Origin: Cubamyces lactineus
Taxonomy: Eukaryota > Basidiomycota > Agaricomycetes > Polyporales > Polyporaceae
DNA: 64,000 nt
Reading direction: 5' to 3'
Assembly: GCA_022376465.1 (NCBI GenBank)
Contig: JACDTU010000002.1
Location: 2,418,001-2,482,000, forward strand
Positions 11,864 to 24,595 of this stretch are shown piece by piece. Below the pieces are notes generated by a model. That model was not told where the DNA came from and did no database searches. It worked only from the letters and a program-made list of their open reading frames with translations. A program made the translations under genes and the position numbers. Position 1 is the first letter of the stretch. Each line of letters opens with the position of its first letter.

Positions 11864-14800
11864 TCGGCGCCCGCGGGGACGCCGTCGCGCCGCAGCGCCG
11901 CCGCTCCTGTGCGGTGTGTGCGCCCTCCGTCCCCGCGGTACGCCCGCCGCTACGTCGGTGCGCCCGGCTGACGCGACACCGGGCGACGGACGACGGGTGG
12001 CCACCAACCCACGGGCGAGAGAACGCCGCCAGTCACGGGTCGCGTGTTGGACCGTGAGCTTGGCCGCCCGTCGTACGTACGCAGGCGGGTCGCGCCGGGC
12101 GGGGGTGACGGTGACATCATCGTGCTCTTGTTCGGTTCGCGTCCTGACTGGCTGGCCAATATCATGTTATGCTTGGTATCCGGTCTGCTCTTTTAGCTTT
12201 ACTAGTAATGCGCTGTTTCTCCGTCCTCCGCATCCTGCCGCTATTTCCTTTCTTTTCTCGTTATCTACTTTAGCGCCATTTCTCTGCCTGACTCCTCTAA
12301 CTGCCTTTGTACTCTCTCCTCGTCGCTCATGCGTGTTCAGCGCGTTTCGAATCACTTACTACCGTCTCATTTGCAGTTATCGTGTCGCTGTCGATCAATT
12401 GGTAATCAATCTCTTCTGCTCAAACCTCGGTGCCTCCTGCCCCACGCCTCGCGCCTTTCCCCCACCCTCATCTTAGGCTTTTAATTCGTGGCGCAACCGT
12501 TCGACTCATAATGCAGTCGGGTAAGACCGACGAGGCGGGGATAGCACTATGCACACTAATCGTGCGTGCCCGTCACGCCGTGCATTATTCACTTCCGCCC
12601 GCTTGGCGTGTCGTGGCGTACACATAAGACGGCACGCTGTGTCCGATCGTGGTGATTGCGAGAATGTCGCGGTAACGTACACGCGAGGCGTGGCAGAGCA
12701 CCGAGGCCCGAGTCCCCGACCCGAGAACTCGCTGGGTGGAGCTGCCTCGTGGAGCCCGACATGTGCCTACCGTACCCGACTTCATGCACTTCACGAACGG
12801 CCCAGCGGGTCGAACAGCGGGTGTCTGCCCGTACGTACGCTGCCAAGAGCCTATCGAACGGAGAGTCGTTGAGCTCCGTTCGTATTTGCATGACGCCGAG
12901 GAATCGAGGAATCGAGATGCTGGGGTCTCGCGGAGCTCGGAGGGTCGATCGGGGCCATTCAAATCACTCTGGCACTCAAAGTCGGGGGTGACAGCGTGGT
13001 ACGTGCTAGGGCGTATGAATGTGCGATCACGGCGTCTCGTATAATACGTGTTGCACGCATTCGTTCTTCTTAGATCTAGGCTTCCATGCGGAGGACCGCA
13101 GACGCGTGCACAGTGGGAAAGGTACCCTCGAACTTCCTAATGGCGTTGAGTATGCAGTCACGCAGTACGCGTGATGCATGCGAATTTTCGGAGGTAAGAG
13201 CGGATGGTTCGGACGGCGATCGTCTCGAGATGCAAGCGAGCTCCGTGCGCATATGGGCCGGGCTGGTTTCGCATCGTGCGCGAGCCTTCCTTAGGCCGGA
13301 GGGCACCCCAGAATGTGCACGGTGCGTTCGGTGAGGGGTCGCACTCAATGTCCCATTTCGCCAAATTGCGATCGCACGCGGGGTTACGTACTGTGCACAA
13401 CGTGCCTTCTACACGCATGATCAAGGGCACACGCCCTGCGCAAAGGGAGAGCACGTACTCACGTACGCACCACAGCCCAAGTGGCAAGGAGCACCGACAG
13501 TATACAGTACGTACGTACCACACCGAGTCGCGAGCCGCGCGCACGCGTTCCTATTCGCCCGTTTCTAGGTCGCCAGGACACAGGAGCCTAAGCCTGGATA
13601 GGGCGCGTCGGATGCGGTTGTGATAGGTTGTGGTGTTGCCCACACAACCGTCGCGGACGCTTCGGCGCAGATGCGATCGCGTCCACACATTGGCCACACA
13701 AGTTACACAACCCGATCGCCCTGCCAGGGCGGCTCAGCGGCGGCGGTCGATAGCGAAAGGTCTAGGCCGTGGGCCCCGGACTTGGGATCCTTCGAGCCTG
13801 GAACGTCTCAACCCCTGGCGGTGGCCAGCCTCAGCTGTGGGCCGTAAGTACCTTTGTGCTCTTCAGGTTGCACTGTACCAGGTTGGTTCCGAGGCAGCTG
13901 GAGCGCCCCGATGCCGGCGGGTTGGAAGCGACGGAACGGCTGAGGGCGTTGTGGCGGATGATGATGGCGGTTTACCAAACGTTGCGGTCGCAATGGTTTG
14001 TACATTGATATCGCGATTTGCATGCATTATCTTATCCCTGATGGGTGTATCACGCGTGAATCACATGACCGCGATAGCACCGACGCGTACACGCCGTTCG
14101 CTACGCGTTCATTGTCGTCGATCCACGAAACAGCATTGAGCAACAGGTGCATCATGATGCTGCCGGTATTTGCGATATTAACATCGACCCTATATACTAT
14201 CACCGATCACAATGCTGTCGGAATCAAGCAGCACTCTAATGGAGCGCCTCCGCTCCACCATGTCGCCGTGCTGTACATGGAGAACGAGAATGAAACCCTA
14301 TCGAACGTATACACGATATTAAACGCAACCGCCACCGCGCAAGAGCTCATGCATGTGCATTCATAACAGCCCCGGACCCGGATATAAGTCATGCACTCAC
14401 TATACAGTGACCCGTCAAGCGCACTTGGTGACACCTACTTGACGCGCGCGTCCTGTCACCTGAACTTGATCGAAAGTCGTTCGCAGGAACAGCGTGCTTC
14501 GTCGGACATTGCACAGTCCTCCGTGTGGCCACGTAAGTACGGCGCCCCGGGCTCTGTAGCTTTTGAGGTACTTTCTCTGAGAGATCGGACCGTGTCGCTG
14601 TCAGGGACGGCGTCCCTGATGCTTCTCTTTGACGGGCTTCCTGGGAATACAGCGCGTATCTCCAGGCTTCTCGGACGGTCCCTGAGGGAGAGTGGGGGAT
14701 CTACTCCCGCGGCTTTTCCCTCGAGGCGTTCAATAGGCCCTGTGGCCTGGTCGCCTGCACACAGCGCTACCGACGAGGGATTCTCGGGCAGAGTACCGCG

Positions 14801-16371
14801 ACGCGGCGCGTACCGTTGTACGACAGCACTTCGGTTCGGCGTTTGCGCGGCGCGGCGTCGGGCTTCGGTCTGCGCGCGAAGACGCGAAGGAGCGCGGTGT
14901 GCGGTGCGTTCGTGTCCGTGATGCGCTCCAGTGCGGCGCGTGCAACGGGAGCTTTATGTCGGAGTTCGTGTGGTGAGCTGTAGAGAAGATGCAACGACTC
15001 GACATCGAGGTTTGAGCGCAAATGAACGTTGAGACTTGAGGGCAGATATCATGCTGCGATGGTGGAGAGACGAAACGCGATCTCGCCCCATCTGTCTGCT
15101 GTGAGTATGTTCCCATCCGTGGCAGCGCAGAATCTGCATGCGCAGATGATGTCAGTGTTCCCACCTTCGTTCTGCCGCCGAATGCACCATTCGCAGCCCA
15201 GGTTTGATATCGTTGATATATGCCCATAGGACCGCCCAGCCACCCGGGAACCTTGCAATGACGCCTGCTGAACGCTGATTGTCGCTCAGAAGTCCTGTGC
15301 CGCTGCCAACGGGGAGACCACAGCGGCGTACCTCCGTGAGTTCATTCGGTGACAATTGCAAACCATTTGTTCGGGCGTCGAGTGGAAACAGATGCAAAAT
15401 ACAGTTTAGTTGGCAGCGGCGCAGGGCTTCCCCGGATCACGAGGAGAGCTCCCCGCCGTCCCCACATGCAATGAACTGATCTGCATGCGGACATACCGTC
15501 GGCGACGACATGTGTGCGGGCGATGAGCGCTGATGGGAACGCGCTAACGTGGGTGTCCCGGCCACGGTGCTGCGACAGAGCGACTCAAGACCGGTCTTCC
15601 AAGGCGTTTGGGGCGGCCGGTTCCCAAGCATACCGCACCGCGGTGGCTCGGTTGAATCTGCTCGCAGGGTATCAGAGATATCAGTATTGGAGAAGATGTG
15701 TAGGTGGAGTTTCGTACGATGGAGGTTCTACACGTTCGCACTGGTGTGGGGAAACGCGCGAGGGAAATGAATCCCGGATGATCTAGATGGGTCTGCGCTG
15801 GGACGGTTCTGCCGCGTCGAAGAGGATGGATGGATGGTGGTTGGGAGGAGGAGGCTGCTAGACCAAAACTGGCCAATCAGATCTTCCCTGTGCTTCGCAT
15901 CCCACCATGTCGGCTATCCTTGGCAATATTGGCGATGTTGCATGCTTCCGCTCTGCACTCTGCTCTCACCGTGTCTTGGGTGGCTTTATCCGCTCTGCTG
16001 CATTCCAACCGAGACTGGGAGCCGCCTGGGCAACTTTGAAGTGTCCTGGGAGAGGGAGGCGAGTATGTTGCGGGAGCGCACGTGGAGGGGAGGAACTTGA
16101 AATGGTTGTTGCGCGCTTGAGGATGGTAGCGGTGTGGAGTTGTGTTGTTGATCAGTGCATATGTCTCCAGACTAGACCATCTTCCAATTCTATCTCCTCC
16201 TGCTAGTCTACTAGTAATACTTTCTTCCCGCCTAATCAAGCCCTCTCTCTCTTCCTCCTCCTCCTCCCGACCGTCGCCTGGCTCGACGCATACAGCCTAC
16301 CCGCCCTCGTCCGCCCCCCGTCCCAGTCCACGACAGCGCATCCTGGCTAGCTCAGCCTACTCACTTTCCTT
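11864..16371. other. 4.5 kb gap without a supported gene
   Basis: A GC-rich, CpG-rich stretch between the Zn2Cys6 gene and the LIM-domain gene. Many frames of 80-180 codons are open on both strands, but none shows a domain, a consistent chain of splice signals or biased codon use, so I call none. It has several ACGCGT and GTACGTAC motifs, and a perfect hairpin (8-base arms TCAGGGAC/GTCCCTGA) at 14601-14619. The last 500 bases probably hold the LIM-gene promoter (a CCAAT near 15868). A long non-coding RNA or an extended 5' leader could lie here. Confidence 0.5.
14601..14619. repeat. Perfect short inverted repeat (hairpin)
   Basis: Arms TCAGGGAC and GTCCCTGA, eight bases each, with a three-base loop, in the gene-poor stretch. 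It could be a chance hairpin; no transcript context is visible. Confidence 0.5.
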
Positions 16372-19346
16372 ATGGCCCAACTCCTAGCCCCGGCCGCTCC
16401 CGGCTCAGAGCGTATCTCTCAGATCCTGCCCACTGTCAAATGTTCGAATTGCAACCAGCCCGTACGCATCGCAGACCTCGGTGACCATGTCTGTGCACCC
16501 GTTCCCCCAGTCCCAACTATGCCCGCCCTCAAGACTCCGAGCTCGCCCAGGTCCATGGCAGCGTTGCTCCCAGCCAGATTGCAGAATCTCGTGAGTTCGC
16601 CTCAAACACAAAGTCCGCCACGCACGTCCTCTCTTGCACAAGCTCCTCCGCGCCAGAAAAGCCCAGCGCCTCCACCACCACAACCTCAGCCAACGGGACG
16701 TGCTCGTGCCCCGTCAACAGCTTCGTCTTTGAGCATTCGTAGCAACAATAGCAAGCCAGAACGTGTACCAAGCCCTCTCGCCCGCCGTGACACGCGAAGC
16801 CCGCCCAATGGCGAACAGGTGCCATTCCCTTCTCCGCCAGGGCCCTCTGAGCCTCCTCGCGTACCCTCCCCTCGAATCCCTCCTGCGGCGCCGCGCACGC
16901 CTGACCTGCCCGCTGCGCTTGCGTCGCGTACCTCACCAGGAATGGATAGATCTCCAACCCCGGGACGGAGCAATATCGCCGCTCCAGGTACAACTGCTCT
17001 ACGCCCGAGGACGCCTTCTGTAGCCAGCGTGCGCCCTGCGGGTCTGCACGGAAATGGGATACGACAGCCAGCACAGTCGAATCCCGCGCCATATCCCTCG
17101 ACGCGGCCCGATCCCCGAATGGGCCCGGGGGCGGCGGGGGCAATGTCCCCTCCTTCCGTGCGCCAGCGCTCCGGGACGAATGCGAGTGTTCGTCCGTCCT
17201 TCGACAACGGCCCGGAAATTATCTATTCGACGGACGCTCGCGCGAGGACTCCGGCAAACGACCCGATACGCATGCGTGCGCCGTCTGCAGCGAGCATGCG
17301 GCCCTCGCTCGACCAGCAACGCCCGCCGTACATGGGTGGTGCCCCGCCACCTGCTAGGACGCCGCCACCACACGTAGGAACGCCGCACCCTGAGCCCAAC
17401 ACTCAAATTGGCGGGGAAGCAGGCATGGCGGGCGTCGGAAGACGCGGATTCGCCGCCGCTGCTCGGGCGGCCATGTTCACGACGAACTTGGGACCGCCCC
17501 CGCCTATGCCTCAGGACCCGAACATGATGCCGCCCATGATGCCAGGCCAGGGCATGGACGGGCGGAGGGCAAACGCGCCCAGATTCCTTGATATTGCCTC
17601 GGCTGCAAAATATGGTAAGCTTCGATACCATGTCCTCTATTAGGTTCGCGGGAGCTGATGTACATCATCAAGCGGCAGCGAATACACCACCACTTTCGCC
17701 TGGATCGGGGACAGCGTCCATGTCTCCGCACTCTCCTTACTCTCAGAAATCGCCCGTTTCGGCTGAGCTGCCCCCACCTAATGCTAGAACGTCTCCCAGC
17801 ATCACACCGACGAATTCTGCGGGTCCCGGAATCGCATCTTCTCCAACCAGCCCCGTTAGCGTCCATAGTCTGCGGGACCGCGTCCTCCCGCCTTCTCAGG
17901 AGCCGCCGAAGGTGCCGTTACCGGACCCACCGTCCACGCCACGCCTGCCGTTCTTCGAGAAGTTTAAGAACAAGCTCCCGCCGGTCGACACCGCGAAGCC
18001 GCTACCTGATTCTGCGGACCCGTCCCCGTTGTCGCCCGTGTCGGACGACGGTAGCTACACTGGCCTCGCTTACGCGAACTCTGACGAAGAAGAGGACGAT
18101 GACGACGACGACTTACCGTTGCGTACGAGCCCGCAGCCCCTCACGACCCCGGCGAAGTCTGCTATTGCTTCTAGCGGCGGGGGCGGCAACCAGAATAAGG
18201 TCCGCTTCCCGTCGATGACTAACAGCGAGTCCAAGTACTCCTCTTCGTCTTCATCCTCCTCGACTACCTCTCCCCGACTCCCGCAACGCAGTCTATCCTC
18301 CTCTACGGCCGGATCCTCCTACTCCTCGCGTACGTTCGCCAAGTCGACCGGGGCCCTCGACCGTGCCATGGAAACGCTCTTCGAAGACAGCCCGCTGTCC
18401 CCCACAACGAGCACCGGTAGCTCGCGGCCCTTCACAGGCCCAGATGCGAATCGCGACAGCGTCGGGGGTAAGTCACCCAAGCTGCCAATGCGCTCACATA
18501 CGAGCCCGACCCTCCCGTCTTCAACCGCCCGGTCCGACGGACACAAGACCGCCTCGAAGCGGCCGAAGACGCGGATCTGCCTCCGGTGCGAGAGGGTCAT
18601 CGAAGACGGGCGGTGGATTCAGGTGGAAGGTGGAAACGTGCTGTGCGACAAATGCTGGAAGAATATGTACCTGCCGAAGGTGAGCGCTTATCTGCGTCGT
18701 TGGGGGCGAGCATGGACGCCACCATCTGTCGTGCTGGGTTGGGAGAGCATGGAGCTGACTATGTGGAATGCTGTGTTCCTCTTACAGTGTCGGCGCTGTA
18801 ACAAAACTATAGAGAAACAGGCTGTGTCGTCGTCGGACGGCCAGCTGAAAGGGAAGTACCACAAAGAATGTTTCAGTTGCTTTACATGCCAGGTGCGTTC
18901 TTGATCTCACTCACGTCAAGCTGGCGCCATGCTTATACTCTCATGCACGCGGATAGAAACCGTTCCCCGATAGGACGTTCTACGTCTTTGACGGCAAGCC
19001 CTATTGCGCGTACCACTACCACGAAGAGAACAACTCGCTCTGCGCCGCGGCACGCTGCGGACAGCCGATCGAAGGACCGTGTGCGGTCTCGCACGCGGGC
19101 GACCGATACCACCCCGAGCACCTGCTGTGCGAGTACCGCGGCTGCACGGAGCGGCTGGAAGTGTACTACGAGCTCGACGGGCGCATGCTGTGCGAACGGC
19201 ACGTGAACAAGGCGATGAACGAACGCGACGACGAGGACGGGGACGACGACGCGTTTGGCGTCGCGGGCGACCGCACGACGGTCGCGCTCAAGCGCGTGAC
19301 GAGGTTCATCGACCTCGCCGCTCTCGGTCCCGCTGGGGGGCTGTAA
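16372..19346 (+). CDS. LIM-domain protein, paxillin-like
   Basis: A cytoskeletal or signalling adaptor of the fungal LIM family. The start is the ATG at 16372 (MAQLLAPAAP). Near residues 20-45 there is a small cysteine motif (KCSNCNQPVRI, then HVC). A long Pro/Ser/Arg-rich disordered region of some 650 residues follows, then a C-terminal zinc-binding array. The first unit is a half-LIM (CLRCERVI...CDKC). A full LIM (CRRCNKTI, YHKECFSCFTC, YCAYHYH) follows. The third LIM (CGQPIEG, YHPEHLLC, DGRMLCERH) comes before a short acidic tail. The first intron is best read as starting at the gtaagc near 17614 and ending at the cag before GAATACACC, which keeps the frame. Two introns interrupt the LIM array, one after MYLPK and one after CFTCQ. 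Fungal paxillin-like proteins (Pxl1) share this disordered N-terminus plus C-terminal LIM layout and act at cell tips and septa; orthology here is inference. Confidence 0.85.
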
Positions 19347-20335
19347 CGAGAGCAGAAGCTCCCGCTTGTGTGGGGGGATGCTAGAAGCCGGGCGTTGTTG
19401 GGGTGAAATTGGGGCTTCGGACGTGCGAACGCGCCCGGATTCGTAACGAACATGGCCGCGTTGCGTTCGTCGATCGTGTCTTCCTTCTCTTCTTCTCTCC
19501 AAATCCTGTGTATGTGATTGCGCTTTGCTGCGAGCTGTTCCCTGTACCTAATTCACTGTCCCTTGTCCCTTGTTCCTGGTGTTCGACCTTACTTGACAGT
19601 GCCCCTTCCCGCGTCTCTTCCTTTTTCTCACTTCTTGGACGGAACACTTGGACCTTCAACTGTATTTTTCAACCGCCGTTGCCTCTCTCCTCACCTATGA
19701 TCTCTCCTCTCCATCTACCGTACATATTCTCCCCACTGTCTTTCCGCCCTTCCTCCCTCACAACAACCTGCCCCCTCACTAGGACCGCATACTCCCTCTG
19801 CCTCGGGTCCTCCTACGTACGTACGTATATATCCCCCGTCCGCCACGATATCCACCCACGACACCCGTTAGCCAGTCAACCAGTCAGTACTACCACCCGG
19901 GTACTCAGCACACGCGCCCATCTAATGGTCTCCCCATTTCCGTGACTTATTGTGCATCTAGGACAGCAATCTCATATCTCTCTCCCTCTCTCCTCTCCCC
20001 TTTGACATTGGTGGTAGTCCCGTATATCCCCCTCTCATCATTTCCCCCTTCGGCTCACTTGACATATTCCGTCCTCATCCTCGCCAAATACCACCAACCC
20101 CACTCCCGTATGTAAGAACCTCGCTGCACGCGGCGCGTATACATGTGCGCCGCGGTCTGTTGATCGTTGGGATCTGTCTAATGATGGATTACACTGCACC
20201 GTTACAACAGCTATGTATGACATCTTGCACCTGCTCCCTCTCGTCCCCTGGGAAGTCAGTAAGTTAGCATCTTCTATCCCCTTCCCTCTTGCACACTGTG
20301 AGGTGAACTTGATATTGGATGCATGTTCGGTGTGA
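19347..20335. other. Convergent intergenic region, pyrimidine-rich
   Basis: Between the stops of the LIM gene (plus) and the CoA-pathway gene (minus). It is strongly CT-rich on the plus strand, with a GTACGTACGTATATAT run near 19815-19832. It probably holds both 3' untranslated regions. No gene seen. Confidence 0.5.
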
Positions 20336-21787
20336 TCATGATGCAGGAGCTCCGGTCTCGGCCGAGGTAGGTCGTCGCTGGTTCTTGACGATCCACTCGC
20401 GGATGTACGTGCTGCTCATCTTGGCGGTCTTGAGCAGCGCCGCGTCCTCCGCGTCCACGCTCGCCTCGGTTGCCGAGATGACGTCGATGACGAAGGTGCG
20501 CAGCGCAGGTAGGCTCTGTTCCTCGCGCCTCTTCGCGACTGTGCATACAAACAATGAGGGCCCAGAACGTGTGGGCGACCGGAATTCATGGAGTTAGATC
20601 GTGGAATAGGAACAGAAGGGAGGTGACTGTAAGGAAAGGGATACGCACTCGCCGCTGCACCCGGGAGGGTCTCCTTGCTGACGACGAGGGCCTGGATGTT
20701 CGCGTCCCACCCCGTCGGCCCGTACACGTCGCTGATCGGGACCAGGTCGTGCACGATGCCAGGACGGAAGAGCTCGAGGAACGCGCGTGTGCGCGCGGTG
20801 CGCACGGAGAGCGATTCCAGGACCTCTTTGTATTCCTTCTTGCCGAGGAGCGCGTCGTCTGTACCGTAGGGAGGGTAGGATCAGCGACGTGAGTGCGGAT
20901 GGGGTGCGGAATAGCGTGTGGGGTTCAGCCACACAGATACACGGGACATTCAAGAGCGATGGAAGGCGGAAAGACGCGTGCGTTGGGCGAGAGTGTAGGG
21001 GGACGTACCGGTGATACCGACGATGAGCTTCTCGCGCGCGATCCATGCACCCATACCAAGCAGGATCTTGTGTCCCGCATGGAGGTGGTCGAACGTCCCC
21101 CCGAGCGCAACTACGGGATAGAGCGGCGGTACGGACGGGTCCGCAGGGCGGGGCGGGGGCGGGGTCGTATGTAAGGGATGATCGTCCGGCTGGAGTGCGA
21201 TGATTTCTGTCTGCCGAGCTCGTAGAGAGGCAGGTAGCACGGGCAGGGAGGTATCATGCGGCAACACTGACGCGCCGATACATGCGGGTAAGTACTGCGG
21301 CAGGGCGACATACGACATACACAAACGGAGGCGGCGTACCGGAGAAGATGCGCTCTGCCTGCTGGACGACGTGGTCCGGGAAGGGCTCGGCGGTGCCCCG
21401 GAGGAGGACGTCGATGTCGAGGAGGATGTTGCCCATGTCCTGCGCGACCTTGGTCGCCTGGACGTACACGAACGTGAGCAGCCGCTGCACGTCGTCCCAG
21501 TGCGCGGTGCGCGAGATGCCCGGCGCGTTCACGCCCTCCGCTTCGCTCGCATCCATACCCGCGGCAGGTCGAGATGACGAACCCTCGCCATGACTCTCGT
21601 TGGGAGGGTTGAAGAAGGACGAGAGGATGACGATCCGGAGCGAGTCGGTCGTCTGGCGCGCGGCGGTGGAGACGGGGCTGGCGAGGAAGTTGGGCGTGTC
21701 GTGCAGGTTGTGGACGGTCGTGAGCAGCAGCGTGTGCCGCACCGCCGCGGCGTCGTGCGCGGTCGCGGCTGGGGAGAGGGCGGGCAT
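20336..21787 (-). CDS. CAB4: Pantetheine-phosphate adenylyltransferase (CoA biosynthesis)
   Basis: Catalyses transfer of AMP from ATP to 4'-phosphopantetheine to give dephospho-CoA, the fourth step of CoA synthesis. The nucleotidyltransferase signature is clear: VALGGTFDHLHAGHKILL contains the substrate-binding TFDxLHxGH. The C-terminal MSSTYIREWI is the ISSTxIR-like motif of the same superfamily. As in other fungal Cab4 proteins, an N-terminal extension of some 140 residues precedes the catalytic domain (LTFVYVQATKVAQDMGNILL). I start at the ATG at 21787 (MPALSPAATAH). An upstream in-frame stretch to 22129 is open but looks non-coding. Introns separate the N-terminal extension, the catalytic core (DPSVPPLYPVV...VGITG), the DDALLGKKEYKEVLESLSVR exon and the last exon. 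Its 3' end faces the LIM gene. Monofunctional: no dephospho-CoA kinase domain is fused. Confidence 0.9.
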
Positions 21788-22282
21788 AGTATTGGGTATG
21801 GCGGTGGGCACTGGGAGGGACTCGGACTCGGGGACTGGAGTGCGGGGAAACTCTGAATCAGATGGCTGGCCAGTGACGTCCCTTCGATCACAGACACTGC
21901 AGACAGTACTTGTACCAGGAGAGCGCGCCTCGTATCGCGGCTCTAGCCTGGGGGCGTCCATTGCCTTCAGACGTAGCGGTGATGAGCATACATGGCGCAA
22001 TGATTTGTATAATGACGGGCGTGAGCGCAGTAGAGGAAACGCTCGGACAGCAAGCCTGATATTCTTTGCTGATGGCAAGAATATGCACAACTTCTTCAGA
22101 ATACACATTTCATTAAACGCTGCTTCCAACTACCAGATAGCAATAAGTCAGATGTCGTGAATGGGTCGTAACGATGTCCGATGAGCGTTGCAAAAACTCC
22201 AAATGCACAGTCTTCCGAGCAAGGAAAATACCGAATAGACAGCAAAAGTCCTGTCCGCGCGCGCAAGTGGGTATAGGTAAGA
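21788..22282. other. Intergenic, upstream of CAB4
   Basis: About 0.5 kb between two minus-strand genes. It should hold the CAB4 promoter and the 3' untranslated region of the upstream membrane-protein gene. No further gene or clear motif seen. Confidence 0.4.
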
Positions 22283-24168
22283 CTATGTCCGTGTACGAGG
22301 AGACATCCGGCTCGCATGCAGGTCTTTCACGTCGAAGAACAAGCTCACGCCGAACGTGAGGCACAACAAGCAAGCTGCGGCGGTCGCAAGGTTGTACGCA
22401 TCGCACCTGCGACGATACCCATGGTCAGTCAGCGATTCGCATATGAAGCACGCTCGAAGCACGTACCATCCCTCGAAGCCTCCGACAGGACATCGCTTCC
22501 CGAGGAGGATCACGACGAACTCCAACCCCCACAGCAGCATCACGAATACATCCACCGTCGTGCCCCACTTGAGCATCTTCCGCGCCTTCCGCCACTGCTC
22601 CTCCATCGCGAGGCCTGCAAAGATCCCCCGCCGCGGCGGCGACCGCCTCTGCCTCCCAGCGCTCGATGCGCCCGAGTATGACCCAGGCGGCGCCTCCGTC
22701 GCGTCGTCCTCACCCTGCCAGTCCTCCTCGTCCTCCCGTCCGCGCTCGCTGTCGCGTCCGAACATGCTCGGGTCGACGATGAGGTTGACTTGGACGCCCT
22801 CGGCGGGCGCGCCCTTGCCTTTCTTCCCCTTCTTGGGCTTCCCACCTGGAAGCCCTTGGACAGGGAGAACCATCATGCCCCCTGGTCCTTGTGTATACGG
22901 CCCATCCTTGGGTTTCCGGGCGCCACAACAACATGGGTAGATGAGGAAGAGGTAGGTGCATCCGAGAAACGTGAGGACTGAAAGAACGTAGAGCAAGTAT
23001 GCTGGAAGCTTGTTAGCTGGTGGGGCTGGAGAAGGCGGTTTAATGATCTGCAGGAGGACAACCGTGTAAGTACGACAATATCAAACCAAGATGATGTCCA
23101 GGGAGGAAATAGAGCCCAAAATAATAGAGAACGCACCAACGCCGCATATATGGACGAGATCGCAGCCGTCAGCGCAAGCAGAGCCTGCAGCCACCGCACG
23201 ACAAGTCGCTTCTTTGGGCCATCTGTGATCAGACGTCCCCGCTCATCGACGCTGCCTACTGTCATAGTCGGGTCGCTCTCGTCCTTGACACCGCCTTTGC
23301 CTCCAAACTCCCGCTCCAGCATGCGCATCCTCTCTTCCTTCGTCTCCGGGTCAATAGGATGATCGCTGTCTGGTGGGTCCGTTCCCCATGGTACCATGCC
23401 CTGATCGCGCGAGTATCTGGAATGCGAGCCGTAAGAGGAGCCGTACGGATATGTAGGTGGTGGTGATGAGTACGGGTCCCGTGTCGGGTCGTGTTCAAAG
23501 GTGTAAGCTGGGTCAAAAGGGGACTTCTTCTGTGCCTCTACACCACCCATCGCATTCATGGAAGCAGTGGGCGAAAGCGTGGGATGCGCTGCGGAGCGCT
23601 CCTGGCCATACCATCCTCGGGCGAATGAAGGGAACTGAGCGATGTCGATCTCCGACTCGGGGCTCGCAATTTGAGGCTCGTGTTGGCCCTGAAAGCGGTG
23701 AGCAGTCGATGGATCACTGTAGACAGTGTGGGCAGGGAAGGAGGGCGGTGGGAGGGAGAATGGCCGTCTCATGGGCGAGCGAGGTGAGAAGGAATGCGAG
23801 TGAGAGCTGGAGGCAGACGCAGAGACGAGAGAGGGCGGGCTCAAGGAGTCCGTACGTGCTAATGGCCGCGAAGAATGCGGTGATGGTGGGTAGGGGTCAT
23901 ATGCGTGAAATGGAGGCTGCTGAGACAGGTGGTAGTTGTTGCGGTTTAGCGTCTGAGCGTAGTCTGCGAGGTCAAGAGCCTCTACGGAGACGTCGGACGG
24001 CTCGCGACGGCGTTCATTCATATACTGACTATGCAGCGGGCCATATGCATCGAATCCAAATTGCCTTGTATTGGAGGATGAGGGAAGGGGGTCATGAGGA
24101 TCCGGCGACCAGGGACGTCGGAAGCGCGAAGCTGGGGGAGGCGATTGAAGCTGATAGTCTGAGAACAT
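22283..24168 (-). CDS. Conserved-type membrane protein, four predicted passes, function unknown
   Basis: Not recognised by name. The start is the ATG at 24168 (MFSDYQLQSPPP). The first 320 residues or so are Ser/Pro/Tyr-rich and disordered, then a basic segment (KKRLVVRW) leads into the first membrane helix (LQALLALTAAISSIYAAL). After an intron, a second helix (YVLSVLTFLGCTYLFLIYP) is followed by a CCC motif that could be palmitoylated. A Gly/Lys-rich loop with acidic patches comes next, then a third helix (TVDVFVMLLWGLEFVVILL) and a fourth (AAACLLCLTFGVSLFFDV). One intron joins TTG to ATCATTAAACC near 23036-23135. The last intron, about 60 bases near 22408-22467, is in frame without a stop, so its retention would add about 20 residues. 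The stop is at 22283. Divergent from ATG15. Confidence 0.75.
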
Positions 24169-24595
24169 GTCTGCGTCGTCAAAGGTCGTAATATATCGTC
24201 AAGTCGTAAAGAGTGTCAGAAAGGGTATGCAGGTATGCTACTTCGAGAATATGTGGACCGCTGTCGTCGCTGTGAGGGTCGGCGTCGAGAGCCTGAGAGC
24301 ATCGAGCGGGAGACTCGGAGATGAGAGCGAGAGAGCTGCGCGGTCTGCTTAGCGCCCGTGAGACTGATATCCCTGTAATCATCTGATAACTCAGCCAATC
24401 AGTGGGCTGGATAAGTACCCTTAGAAATGCAGAATAAGTCAGAGATGGCTAACTGGGCGCTTGTTTACCCCACACTACTGCGCCTCGGAGGCGGAATCGG
24501 CGAACTGTGCCAAACTACTGCGACTGTTCCGTCGGCGACCAGCCATCGACTGCGATATCTCAGACCGCTGCTCTCATGTCTTCGTCCACGACCCC
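24169..24595. promoter_or_regulatory. Divergent promoter, membrane protein / ATG15
   Basis: 427 bases between divergent starts. It holds a CCAAT box (24395-24399) and two GATAA motifs (24385-24389 and GATAAG at 24410-24415), about 180-210 bases before the ATG15 start. GATA factors couple nitrogen supply to autophagy genes in fungi, so these could matter for ATG15, but such short motifs also occur by chance. Confidence 0.35.

Noticed and set aside
11700..12476. 258-codon frame after the Zn2Cys6 gene
   Set aside because: It overlaps the last exon of the regulator in another frame and is Arg/Ala-rich without any domain.
17614..17680. Short 30-base intron in the LIM gene ending at ctattag
   Set aside because: It puts the downstream exon out of frame; the later cag acceptor keeps the frame.
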